Assembly: GCA_963726975.1 (NCBI GenBank)
Contig: CAVSEK010000001.1
Location: 124,001-188,000, forward strand
Origin: CAVSEK01 sp963726975
GTDB taxonomy: Bacteria > Actinomycetota > Actinomycetes > Mycobacteriales > SCTD01
Direction of reading: 5' to 3'
DNA: 64,000 bases
The notes beneath the pieces are model-generated. The model was not told where the DNA came from. It saw nothing but the letters and a program-made list of their open reading frames with translations, and did no database searches. This document shows, in pieces, positions 8,101-16,177 of this stretch; positions within the stretch are counted from its first letter, which is position 1; every line of letters begins with the position of its first letter. The position numbers and the translations under genes are program-made.

Positions 8101-8340
8101 GCTGTGGTGATCTCGCGGCCAGGCTCAGCGTGCGAGATCACCACAACGGCCGGAGCACGGCGCGGGGGCGGGCTCAGCCGGCAGACCCGCCGCCGGCTGT
8201 GGCGATCTCGCCGCCAGGCTCAGCGTGCGAGATCACCACAACGGCCGGGGCACGGCGCGGGGGCGGGCTCAGCCCGGCAGCCCGCCGCCGGCTGTGGCGA
8301 TCTCGCAGGGGGTCGCAGCGTGCGAGATCACCACAGCGGG
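8101..8340. repeat. 95-bp tandem repeat carrying palindromes R3, R4, R5
   Basis: Units begin at 8101, 8196 and 8291, a 95-base period with the third copy incomplete. Each contains a hairpin with arms TGTGGTGATCTCGC or TGTGGCGATCTCGC and GCGAGATCACCACA: R3 8103-8116/8132-8145, R4 8198-8211/8227-8240, R5 8293-8306/8322-8335. R3 pairs perfectly over 14 bases. The linker between hairpins (GGCTCAGC, CGGCGCGGGGGCGGG) is also repeated. This fills the 355-base gap between the nuclease-like gene and cysM. No ORF is supported here. Confidence 0.9.
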
Positions 8341-8365
8341 TGAGCCGGGCGCACGGGCAGCGGCC

Positions 8366-9313
8366 TCAGGCCCAGAGCTGGCCCTCGAGGGCGTCCTCGG
8401 CCTCCTCGAGGGTGCCGGCGTACGCGCCGGTCGAGAGGTACTTCCAGCCGCCGTCGCAGACGATGAAGACGATGTCGGCTCGCTCGCCGGCCTTGACGGC
8501 CTTCATGGCCTCGCCCATCGCGGCGTGCAGGATCGCGCCGGTCGAGATGCCGGCGAAGATGCCCTCCTCCTCGACGAGCTGGCGGGTGCGGCGCAGGGCC
8601 TCGCGCGGCCCGACGGAGAAGCGGGACGACAGGACCGACCCGTCGTACAGCTCCGGGACGAAGCCCTCGTCGATGTTGCGCAGTCCGTAGACCAGCTCGC
8701 CGTAGCGCGGCTCGGCGGCGACGATCCGCACGCCCGGGACCTTCTCGCGCAGGAACCGCCCGGTGCCCATGAGCGTGCCCGTCGTGCCCAGGCCGGCGAT
8801 GAAGTGCGTGATCGTCGGCAGGTCCTGGAGGATCTCCGGCCCGGTCGTCTCGTAGTGGGCGAGCGCGTTGGCCGGGTTGCCGTACTGGTAGAGCATCACC
8901 CAGTCGGGGTTCTGCGCGGCGAGGTCCTTCGCGACCGCGACGGCCTGGTTGGAGCCGCCGGCGGCCGGCGAGGTGACGATCTCCGCGCCGTACATCGTGA
9001 GCAGCTGGCGGCGCTCGACCGAGGTGTTCTCCGGCATGACGCACACGAGGCGGTAGCCGCGCAGCCGGCAGACCATCGCCAGCGAGATGCCGGTGTTGCC
9101 GCTCGTCGGCTCCAGCACGGTGCAGCCGGGCCGCAGCAGCCCCTCCTTCTCGGCCTGCGCGACCATGTAGAGCGCCGCACGGTCCTTCACCGAACCGGTG
9201 GGGTTGTTGGTCTCGAGCTTGGCCCAGAGCCGCACGTCCTCGGACGGCGACAGCCGCGGCAGGCCGACGAGCGGGGTGCGCCCGACGGAGTCGACCAGGG
9301 AGTCGAAGCGCAC
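8366..9313 (-). CDS. cysM: CysO-dependent cysteine synthase (CysM family)
   Basis: A 315-residue PLP enzyme of the cysteine synthase family. The PLP lysine is in ETNNPTGSVKDRAAL, the substrate loop in EPTSGNTGISLA, and the phosphate-binding glycines in AGLGTTGTLMGTGR. The GTG start lies two bases after the cysO stop, and mec is upstream. This order matches the mycobacterial pathway in which CysM uses O-phosphoserine and CysO thiocarboxylate to form a CysO-cysteine adduct. The assignment as CysM rather than CysK rests mainly on this context. Confidence 0.93.
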   Translation of the reverse strand: MRFDSLVDSVGRTPLVGLPRLSPSEDVRLWAKLETNNPTGSVKDRAALYMVAQAEKEGLLRPGCTVLEPTSGNTGISLAMVCRLRGYRLVCVMPENTSVERRQLLTMYGAEIVTSPAAGGSNQAVAVAKDLAAQNPDWVMLYQYGNPANALAHYETTGPEILQDLPTITHFIAGLGTTGTLMGTGRFLREKVPGVRIVAAEPRYGELVYGLRNIDEGFVPELYDGSVLSSRFSVGPREALRRTRQLVEEEGIFAGISTGAILHAAMGEAMKAVKAGERADIVFIVCDGGWKYLSTGAYAGTLEEAEDALEGQLWA

Positions 9314-9315
9314 GG

Positions 9316-9597
9316 CTAGCGCGCGCCGCCCGCGACCGCGGGGAGCACGGTCACGCTGTCGCCGTCGGACAGCGGGGTCTCGAGCCCGCCGAGGAAGCGG
9401 ACGTCCTCGTCGTTGACGTAGACGTTGACGAAGCGGTGCAGCGCGCCCTCGTCGGTGACGAGCCGGCCGCGCAGGCCGCTGTGCCGGCTCTCGAGGTCGT
9501 CCAGCAGGGCGCTCAGGGACGAGCCCGAGCCCTCCACCTGCTTCGCGCCGTCGGTGTACGTGCGCAGGATCGTCGGGATCCGGACCTCGATGGCCAT
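9316..9597 (-). CDS. cysO: CysO sulfur-carrier protein (MoaD/ThiS ubiquitin-like)
   Basis: A 93-residue beta-grasp sulfur carrier starting MAIEVRIPTILRTYTDG. It carries sulfur as a C-terminal thiocarboxylate for CysM. The conserved region FVNVYVNDEDVRFL is near residues 57-70 and the C terminus reads LPAVAGGAR. The reactive diglycine is therefore followed by two extra residues that should need removal before adenylation. The nearby JAMM protease gene (mec) could do this. It shares an operon with mec and cysM. Confidence 0.93.
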   Translation of the reverse strand: MAIEVRIPTILRTYTDGAKQVEGSGSSLSALLDDLESRHSGLRGRLVTDEGALHRFVNVYVNDEDVRFLGGLETPLSDGDSVTVLPAVAGGAR

Positions 9598-9713
9598 GGC
9601 GGGGCGTGCCTCTCGTGACGGGGACGTGCGGGCTCTGACCGGTGTCAACAGGCTGTGCCGAGCCGGTTGTTCCGCGGGCGACCGGGGTGTGGTGCGCCAC
9701 ACCTCCGCGGCCG

Positions 9714-10112
9714 TCAGGACGTGATCTCGACCGGCTCCTCGGTCACGGTGCCGTCCAGGATGCGGTAGGCGTGCACCTCGTCCTGCGGGGACCGGGTCGA
9801 GACCAGCAGGTAGTGGGCGTCGGGCTCGGACGCCAGCCCGATGTCGGTGCGCGAGGGGTAGGCCTCGGTGGCGGTGTGCGAGTGGTAGATCGCCAGCGGG
9901 ACCTCGTCGGCGTCGTCCATGCCCCGCCACACGCGCAGCTGCTCCTGCGCGTCGAAGCGGTAGAAGGTCGGGGAGCGCTCGGCGTTCTCCATCTCGATGA
10001 CGCGGGTCGCGACGCCGTCGCGGCCGGCGATGATCCCGCAGGCCTCGTCGGGGTGGTCGCGGCGGGCGTGGGCGAGGACCTGGTCGAGCATCGCGCGGGT
10101 CAGGGTGAGCAC
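9714..10112 (-). CDS. mec: Mec-type JAMM/M67 metallopeptidase
   Basis: A 132-residue zinc isopeptidase. The JAMM signature is complete: a Glu in DEACGIIAG, then the H-S-H of YHSHTATEAYPSRTDIG with S-x-x-D. In Mycobacterium the homologue releases cysteine from CysO-Cys and regenerates CysO. The start is GTG 10112. A 116-base gap without any ORF separates it from cysO, longer than the other gaps in this operon, so cysO-cysM may have their own promoter. Confidence 0.92.
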   Translation of the reverse strand: MLTLTRAMLDQVLAHARRDHPDEACGIIAGRDGVATRVIEMENAERSPTFYRFDAQEQLRVWRGMDDADEVPLAIYHSHTATEAYPSRTDIGLASEPDAHYLLVSTRSPQDEVHAYRILDGTVTEEPVEITS

Positions 10113-10121
10113 CCGGGCAGG

Positions 10122-10667
10122 CTATCCGCGGCCCAGGAGCGCGCCGAGCAGGGACTCCTGCACCCAGCCGAGCCAGCCGTAGACCTGCAGGGCCGGCAGC
10201 CGGGCGTCGGAGGGGTCGAGCGTGTCCGGGTCGAGGTCCTCGGTGACGTCGAGCCGGGTGCCGAGCACGAGCCGTACGTCGTTGAGGCACCCCAGCCAGG
10301 CGTCCGCGCCGGGCCGGTCGAGCACGACCTTCCCGCCGCCGTCGGGCAGCGACGCCAGCAGCGCGCGGCAGGCCTCGCGCTTGCCGCGGCGCAGGTCGGC
10401 CTCGGTGTAGCGGCGGAAGTCGCGGCTGGCGCCGGGGTCGTCGTCGCCGTACGCGTCGGGCAGCAGCCGGGCCAGCGCCGGGTCGCGGGGCGGCTCGACC
10501 TCCCCCGGGGACAGGCCGACGAGGGCCTCCAGCGGGTCGGCGCCCTCCCCGCCGCCGGCCGCGTCGCCGAGCAGGACGAGCAGGTCCTGCGCGCAGCGCG
10601 ACAGGACCTCCGCCTCGACCGGGTCGAGGGAGGTCTCCAGGCCGCGGCGGGTCCGGCGGAAGCGCAC
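10122..10667 (-). CDS. DUF2017 family protein
   Basis: A 181-residue cytoplasmic protein of unknown function, always found next to clpS in actinobacteria. Visible features are the basic start MRFRRTRRGLE, an acidic, mostly helical middle, and the conserved end LPALQVYGWLGWVQESLLGAL. It starts at GTG 10667, four bases after the clpS stop. The constant link to ClpS suggests a role in regulated proteolysis, but this is inference. Confidence 0.88.
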   Translation of the reverse strand: MRFRRTRRGLETSLDPVEAEVLSRCAQDLLVLLGDAAGGGEGADPLEALVGLSPGEVEPPRDPALARLLPDAYGDDDPGASRDFRRYTEADLRRGKREACRALLASLPDGGGKVVLDRPGADAWLGCLNDVRLVLGTRLDVTEDLDPDTLDPSDARLPALQVYGWLGWVQESLLGALLGRG

Positions 10668-10671
10668 CCGC

Positions 10672-10956
10672 TCAGTCCTGCTGCAGGGTGGCCCACAGGC
10701 CCTTCGCGTGCAGACGCGCCACGTCGACCTCCATCTGCTCCCTCGTCCCGGTGCTGACCACCGCCCGGCCCTCGTGGTGCACGGCCAGCATCAGTCTGGT
10801 GGCCTCGGCCGTGGAGTACCCGAACAGCTCCATGAGCACGAAGGTCACCCAGCTCATGAGGTTGACCGGGTCGTTCCAGACGATCGCGACCCAGGGCCGG
10901 TCGACGTCGGCGGCCTCGTCGACCTCGGGCCGGTCCAGCTCGGCGGGAGCGGTCAT
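10672..10956 (-). CDS. clpS: ClpS, ATP-dependent Clp protease adaptor
   Basis: A 94-residue adaptor that delivers N-degron substrates to ClpAP/ClpCP. The core VAIVWNDPVNLMSWVTFVL contains the DPVN motif, followed by LMLAVHHEGRAVV, the ClpC-contacting helix and strand, then EVDVARLHAKGLWATL. The disordered acidic N terminus (about 22 residues) is usual. The ATG lies four bases after the acyl-CoA synthetase stop. Confidence 0.96.
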   Translation of the reverse strand: MTAPAELDRPEVDEAADVDRPWVAIVWNDPVNLMSWVTFVLMELFGYSTAEATRLMLAVHHEGRAVVSTGTREQMEVDVARLHAKGLWATLQQD

Positions 10957-10960
10957 CCGC

Positions 10961-12493
10961 TCAGTCTGCCGCCGGGCGCAGCTCGCGCTTGAGCACCTTG
11001 CCGGTCGCGTTGCGCGGCAGCTCGTCGGTGAAGCGGACCTCGCGGGGGACGGCGTGCCGGGCGAGCTTGTCGCGGACCCAGTCCTGCAGCTCCTGCTCCG
11101 GCACCTCCCGCGAGGTGACGACGTGGGCGACGAGGCGGGCGCCGTACGACTCGTCGGGCACGTCGACGACCGCGACGTCCTGCACCGCCTCGTGCTCGAG
11201 CAGCACGTCCTCGACCTGCCCGGTGAAGACGTTCTCGCCGCCGACGACGACCATGTCGTCGTCGCGGCCGAGCACGGTGAGCCGGCCGGCGTCGTCCCAC
11301 GTCCCGAGGTCGCCGGTGGCCACCAGCGCGCCCAGCCGGTCCTTGTCGCTGCCGTCGGTGTAGCCGGCGAAGGCCATGCCGTTGCCGACGAAGACCCGGC
11401 CGGACTGCCCGGGCGGGCAGTCGCGCCCCTCGTCGTCGACGACTCGCAGGGTGACGCCGTGCGGCGGGCGGCCCGCCGAGCGCGGGTCGGCGTCGAGGTC
11501 CTCCGGCGTGGCGACCGCGGCGTACGCCACCTCCGTCGAGCCGTAGAGGTTGTGCAGCACCGGGCCGAAGGCCTCGCGGGTGCGCCGCACCAGGTCCCCG
11601 GGCAGGGCGCCGCCGCTGGAGGCGATGACGCGCAGCGAGGAGGTGTCGAAGCGCGACGGGTCGGCGGCGAGCAGCTTGTCGAGCAGGACGGGCACGACGA
11701 TGAGCGCCGTCGCGCGGTGCTCCTGGACGGCGCGCAGCACCGCCTCGGCGTCGAACCGGCGCTGCAGCACCACCGTCGAGCCCAGGACCATGCCGAGCGT
11801 GAGGTGGCCCAGCCCCCACGCGTGGAAGACCGGACAGGCGATGACGGTCGTCTCGCGGGCGCGCAGCGGGATGCGCGACAGCACGGCGACGGCGTCCTCG
11901 GCGCTGCCGCCGCTGCGGGCCGCCCCGCGGGGGGCACCGGTCGTCCCGCTGGTCATGATCACCTGCCTCGCGGTGCGGCGGGCCCGGAGCGGCCCGCTGC
12001 GGCGCGACGTCGTGGCGAGCCGCCCGAGCTCCTCGGTCGTCAGCCCGTCGGGCGTGACGTCGGCGAACTCCTCGTCGTAGACGCACAGCCGGGCGCCCTC
12101 GCGCTGCAGCACCTCGCGCAGCTGCCCCGGCGCGGTGCTCGTGCCGAGGTAGAGGACGTCGGCGCCGCACTTGGCCAGCGCCACGGCGGTCTCGACGAAG
12201 CCGCGGCCGTTGCGCGCGAGCAGGCCGACGGCGTCGCCCTCCGCGACACCGCGCTCGCGCAGCTCGCCGGCCATCGTGTCGGTGCGGCGGTCGACCTCCC
12301 GGTAGGTCAGCGCACCCTCGTCGTCGACGACCGCCACCCGGTCGGGGTGCCGCGCCGCGCCGGCCGCGTAGCCCGTGGCGGGCGTGATCCGCCAGCGCGC
12401 CAGCGCCAGGCCCATGCCCAGCAGGCGGTCCGGGCGCGTGGGCGCCAGCAGGCCGGAACGGGCGAGGACACGGGCGCCACCGAGGTCGAGCAC
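10961..12493 (-). CDS. AMP-dependent acyl-CoA synthetase/ligase
   Basis: A 510-residue ANL-superfamily adenylating enzyme that activates a carboxylate, probably a fatty acid, as acyl-AMP and then acyl-CoA. The P-loop-like motif is IMTSGTTGAPRGAA, with CPVFHAWGLGH, NLYGSTEVAYA, TGDLGTWDDAG and the C-terminal catalytic lysine in ATGKVLKREL. A basic N-terminal segment of about 45 residues precedes the core. GTG 12493 is the likely start. It leads the transcript running into clpS. The substrate cannot be read from the sequence. Confidence 0.88.
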   Translation of the reverse strand: MLDLGGARVLARSGLLAPTRPDRLLGMGLALARWRITPATGYAAGAARHPDRVAVVDDEGALTYREVDRRTDTMAGELRERGVAEGDAVGLLARNGRGFVETAVALAKCGADVLYLGTSTAPGQLREVLQREGARLCVYDEEFADVTPDGLTTEELGRLATTSRRSGPLRARRTARQVIMTSGTTGAPRGAARSGGSAEDAVAVLSRIPLRARETTVIACPVFHAWGLGHLTLGMVLGSTVVLQRRFDAEAVLRAVQEHRATALIVVPVLLDKLLAADPSRFDTSSLRVIASSGGALPGDLVRRTREAFGPVLHNLYGSTEVAYAAVATPEDLDADPRSAGRPPHGVTLRVVDDEGRDCPPGQSGRVFVGNGMAFAGYTDGSDKDRLGALVATGDLGTWDDAGRLTVLGRDDDMVVVGGENVFTGQVEDVLLEHEAVQDVAVVDVPDESYGARLVAHVVTSREVPEQELQDWVRDKLARHAVPREVRFTDELPRNATGKVLKRELRPAAD

Positions 12494-12580
12494 GCACGCA
12501 CCCTGCCACGGGCGCGGGCCCGCGCGCAGCCGGGTGGCGCGGACCTCGCCCGACCGGTGGTGGACGGGCCCCGCGCTCCC

Positions 12581-12586
12581 TACGCT
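12581..12586 (+). promoter_or_regulatory. -10 element (TACGCT) before the RsbW-like regulator gene
   Basis: TACGCT lies six bases before the GTG at 12593, implying a leaderless transcript that diverges from the acyl-CoA synthetase gene. Confidence 0.55.
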
Positions 12587-12592
12587 CCGCCC

Positions 12593-13648
12593 GTGGGAGA
12601 CACCCCTGCCCCGGTGCCCGCGGGCCTGCTCCCGGCGCGCTCGACGGGGTCGGACGAGCTCGAGGTGGCCGTACGCGTGCCGCCCGGCGGGGAGCCGGCC
12701 GGCGAGTGGCACGACGTCCTCGACCTCGGTGCCGGACGCCTCGGGCTGGTCCTCGGCGTGGTGCACGGCGTCCCGGAGGTCGCGGTCGCGGCGGCCCAGC
12801 TGCGCACGGCGGTGCGGGCCTGCGCGCGGGTGGACCTGTCCCCCGCCGAGCTGCTCGTCGTGCTGGACGCGCTCGTCGCCGAGGCCGGGGGGTCGGCGAC
12901 CTGCGCGTACGCCGTGCACGACCCGGAGGGCCGCAGCCTGGAGATCGCCGCCGCCGGCGCCCCGCCGCCGGTCGTCCGCTCGGCGAGCGGCGGTGCGCAG
13001 GTGGTGGCGCTGCGCGCAGGTCCTGCGCTGGGGCGCGGCGCCCGGCCGCAGCCGGCCCGGGTCCCGCTCCCGGCGGGGTCCGTCCTCGCGATGGGCAGCG
13101 CCCTCCTGCTCGGCACCGCCCCGGCGGAGCAGGGCGTCCTGGCGCTGGCGGGTGCGGTGGTCGGCGGCGAGCAGGACCTCGCGCGGCTGGCGTCCGGGGC
13201 CGCGGCGAGGCTGGGCGGCGGGACGCTGCTGCTGGCCCGGGTGCCCGCCGACGTGGACGGCCGCAGCACGGCGGTCGTCGTGCCGGTGCCCCGCGACCGG
13301 CAGCGGGTGGCGGAGGCGCGCGACCGCGTGCAGGAGGTCGCCCGGCGCTGGGCGCTGGTGCCCGAGGTCGCCGACGCCGCCGGGCAGCTGGCGCACGAGC
13401 TCGTCGCCAACGCGCTCGTGCACAGCAGCGGCACCGTCGAGCTGCGGCTGCGGCTGACCCGGGACCGGCTGGTCGTCGCCGTCCACGACGGCGACGGCGA
13501 GCTGCCGCACCGGCGGGCGGCGCGCGACGACGACGAGGCCGGCCGCGGGCTGGCCCTCGTCGAGGCCCTGTCGACGCGCTGGGGCGCCCGGCACGTCGAC
13601 GCCGGCGGCAAGCTGGTGTGGGCCGAGCTCGACCTGGCCGGCAGCTGA
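12593..13648 (+). CDS. Degenerate PP2C-like domain plus RsbW-like histidine-kinase-type ATPase
   Basis: A 351-residue cytoplasmic regulator. Residues about 30-220 resemble the SpoIIE/RsbU PP2C fold (AAAQLRTAVRACARVDLSPAE, TCAYAVHD, AAAGAPPPVV), but the metal-binding GDVxGHG motif reads GVVHGVP, so the phosphatase is probably inactive. Residues about 240-350 form an HATPase_c domain with N-box LAHELVANALVH and G-box DEAGRGLALVEALSTRWG, as in anti-sigma kinases of the RsbW family. It probably belongs to a partner-switching pathway. No sigma or anti-anti-sigma gene is nearby. Confidence 0.75.
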   Translation: MGDTPAPVPAGLLPARSTGSDELEVAVRVPPGGEPAGEWHDVLDLGAGRLGLVLGVVHGVPEVAVAAAQLRTAVRACARVDLSPAELLVVLDALVAEAGGSATCAYAVHDPEGRSLEIAAAGAPPPVVRSASGGAQVVALRAGPALGRGARPQPARVPLPAGSVLAMGSALLLGTAPAEQGVLALAGAVVGGEQDLARLASGAAARLGGGTLLLARVPADVDGRSTAVVVPVPRDRQRVAEARDRVQEVARRWALVPEVADAAGQLAHELVANALVHSSGTVELRLRLTRDRLVVAVHDGDGELPHRRAARDDDEAGRGLALVEALSTRWGARHVDAGGKLVWAELDLAGS

Positions 13649-13707
13649 CCGGCGTTTCCCCGGACGGCCCGCCGGACACGCTCCTCGTCGACGACGAGGA
13701 GCAGCCC

Positions 13708-14091
13708 ATGACCGAGCAGTCCCGCGGCCCGCAGCCGGCCGCCGCCTCCGCCGGCACGCCCGGCGGGCGCTCGCCCAGCGGTGCGACCACTCCCGGCAGC
13801 CGGCCCGAGGACACGGTGGCGGCGCCGGACGTCGAGACCGCCGACAGCAGCGGCACGCAGGTGCCCGGCCAGGAGCCGGGCGGCCTGGTCCCGCCCGTCC
13901 CCTCGCCCGGCGACGTGCCCGGCGCGGCGACGCCCGAGATCTCCACCGCCCAGGCCCCCGACCCCGAGGACGGCATCGTCCAGGGCGACAAGGCCCCCGG
14001 CAGCGACAGCAGCACCGCCTCACCCGGTGCGTACGTCGCGCTGGCCGCGCCCGGGCACCCCGACGGCGAGGTCGACACGCGCGCGAGGTAG
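13708..14091 (+). CDS. Hypothetical Pro/Gly/Ser-rich disordered protein
   Basis: A 127-residue low-complexity protein, acidic and rich in Pro, Gly, Ala and Ser, with no membrane segment or recognised domain. A strong ribosome site (GAGGAG) sits seven bases before the ATG, supporting translation. It lies 59 bases after the RsbW-like gene and may share its transcript. I do not recognise the family. Confidence 0.55.
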   Translation: MTEQSRGPQPAAASAGTPGGRSPSGATTPGSRPEDTVAAPDVETADSSGTQVPGQEPGGLVPPVPSPGDVPGAATPEISTAQAPDPEDGIVQGDKAPGSDSSTASPGAYVALAAPGHPDGEVDTRAR

Positions 14092-14241
14092 TCCGGTGTG
14101 GCTGGTCTCGTCCCGGGTCCAGCGGTACGGTCGGCGCGGTCCATCCCGGCGTCCACAGGAGCTGCCGTGCCGCGCGTCCCCTCCGGTCTGCCCGCTCTCG
14201 GGCGGGGCCGTCACCGCAGCCCGAAGAAGGGCGCGTGCCTC

Positions 14242-14847
14242 ATGGAGTACGCCAGCCTGCTCGCCGGCGAGCGGTGGAGCGACTCCCCCTCGTGCACCCA
14301 CCCGGCGCTCGCCACGCTCGCCCGCGCGGTCAACGACTGCACCGGCGACCAGGCCCGCCAGGGGCTGCTCACGGTCGTGCCCGACATCGTCCACGCGCTC
14401 GGCGTCCAGGGCGAGCAGAAGCTGCTCGCGCAGCGGCTGGCCCGGCTCGCGGCGCTGCACGCGCTGCCGGTCGCGACCGGCGTGCGGCGCCGCACCGTGC
14501 TCGTCGCGCTGCTCGGGGCCGAGCTCGCCTGCGGCGGCAAGGTCGGCGAGCCCGACCCCGACCACGACGCCGTCCGGGCGCTGCTGCGCGACCCCGACGA
14601 CGACCTGCGCTCGGCGGCGCGCTTCGTGGCGCGCTCCCCCAAGCAGCTGGCCTACGACCGCAAGGGGATCACGAACAGCCTGCACCTGGCCATCACGACG
14701 ATCGCCGACGCCGGCGAGGGCAGCGACGAGCTGCTGCGCGACCTGCTCGTCGACGCCGTCTCGCTCGTGCGCGGCACCTCGACCCGCGTCCCGCTCGCCG
14801 CGCCCGTCGCGGCCCCGGTCCGGGAGCGCGTGCCGGCCTGGCGGTGA
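14242..14847 (+). CDS. Conserved hypothetical protein
   Basis: A 201-residue soluble, mostly helical protein starting MEYASLLAGERWSDSPSCTH, a start typical of a widespread actinobacterial family of unknown function. It has a cysteine in the N-terminal region, a hydrophobic core VLVALLGAELACGG and a basic-aromatic stretch FVARSPKQLAYDRKG. The ATG at 14242 is favoured because the upstream in-frame extension is low-complexity. It converges with the amidase gene three bases away. Confidence 0.72.
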   Translation: MEYASLLAGERWSDSPSCTHPALATLARAVNDCTGDQARQGLLTVVPDIVHALGVQGEQKLLAQRLARLAALHALPVATGVRRRTVLVALLGAELACGGKVGEPDPDHDAVRALLRDPDDDLRSAARFVARSPKQLAYDRKGITNSLHLAITTIADAGEGSDELLRDLLVDAVSLVRGTSTRVPLAAPVAAPVRERVPAWR

Positions 14848-14850
14848 CGC

Positions 14851-16177
14851 TCAGCCGCTGAGCCCCGCCTCCAGGGCCGCCGCCGCGTCGAGCACGAGGG
14901 CGTCGGCGCCCGGCGGCCCGACGACCTGCAGCGCCGACGGGCAGACCGTCGTCGTCGAGCCCGGCCGGGACCGCGCAGGCCGGCAGCCCGCACAGGTTGG
15001 CCAGCACCGTCCACGGCAGGACGGCGTCGCGGACCGGGCCCCGGTGCCCGCCGGGCGTCGGCGGTGTCGGGCTCGGCCGTCGTCGGCGGCCCGCAGCCGG
15101 CCACCGGCAGCAGCAGCAGGTCGATCGTCGTGAAGAGCGCGGCGGTCTCGGCGCGCAGCCGCTCCCGCAGCCGGCGCCCCTGCTCGGTCTGGGCGGACGT
15201 CTGCGCCTCGCAGCGCTCGAGGTGCCCGCGCACGTCGGAGCCGTAGAGCTCGCGGTGCCGGGGCCAGCGCCCGGTGCTGCGGTGCCAGGCCAGGGCCTCG
15301 GGGGCCTGGGCCAGCGCGTACGCCTCGCGCTGCCGTTCGGCGAGCGGCACCTGCGCGGCCCGCAGGCGCAGTCCGGCGCGCTCGGCGACGCGGCGGGCGA
15401 CGTCGGCGCAGCGGGCCACGCCGGGCACCGCCGGCACGTCGACGACGCCGAGCCGCAGCCCGTGCACGTCGCCGACCGGCGGCAGGCGCTCGCCCGTGAG
15501 CACCTCCAGGGCCAGCCGGGCGTCCTCGACGGTGCGCACGAGCGCGCCGCCGTGGTCCAGGCTCGGCGCCAGCGGCACGACGCCGTCGAGCGGGACCCGG
15601 CCCCACGTCGGCTTGTGGCCGACCAGGCCGCACCAGGCGGCGGGCAGCCGGATCGAGCAGCCGGTGTCGGTGCCGAGCGCGAGCGGCACGAGTCCCGGCG
15701 GCGACGGCCGCGGCGGACCCCCCGCTGGAGCCGCCCGGCACCCGGCGCGGGTCGCACGGGTTGCGGGTGCCGCCGAGCACCTCGTGCTGCGTGGTCAGCC
15801 CCCAGGCGAACTCGTGCGTGCGGGTGCGGCCGACCACCACCGCCCCGGCGGCGCGCAGCCGCGCCACGGCGGGGCGTCGCGCTCGGCGGGGGCCCGGCGG
15901 GCACCCGCGAGCCCGGCCCGGCGTGACCTGGCCCGGCACGTCGAACAGGTCCTTGACGGCGACGGCACGCCGCGCAGCGGACCGTCGGGCAGGTCCCGGC
16001 GCCGGCCTGCGCGCCGCGCGCCCTCGCGCGTCGACCAGCACGAACGCCCGCACCTCCGCGTCGCACTCCTCGATGCCGCGCGAGCGCCTGCTCGACGAGG
16101 TCGCGCGGCGTCGCGCGGCCGGCCCGCACGTCAGCGGCCAGCCGGGTCGCCGACGGCGCAGCGGCGGCGGGCGTCAC
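14851..16177 (-). CDS. Amidase, amidase-signature family (several frameshifts)
   Basis: The reading is split over three frames but is complete when joined, about 440 residues. The Ser-Ser-Lys triad is visible: lysine in VAVKDLFDVPGQVT, first serine in PGGSSGGSAAAVAAG, nucleophile in LGTDTGCSIRLPAAW. It ends QVVGPPGADALVLDAAAALE. It hydrolyses an unknown amide. The GTG start overlaps the stop of the phosphotriesterase-like gene (GTGA). Breaks near 16.1, 15.7 and 15.0 kb lie in G/C-rich runs without nonsense codons, so indel error is likely. Confidence 0.82.

Noticed and set aside
8101..8340. CRISPR array
   Set aside because: The period is 95 bases with conserved linkers, spacers are not unique, and no cas gene is present.
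9598..9713. Riboswitch or structured leader before cysO
   Set aside because: The 116-base gap has GC-rich partial inverted repeats but no recognisable conserved core.
10688..12592. Long plus-strand open frame upstream of the RsbW-like gene
   Set aside because: It mirrors clpS and the acyl-CoA synthetase on the minus strand; the real gene begins at GTG 12593 after a -10 box.
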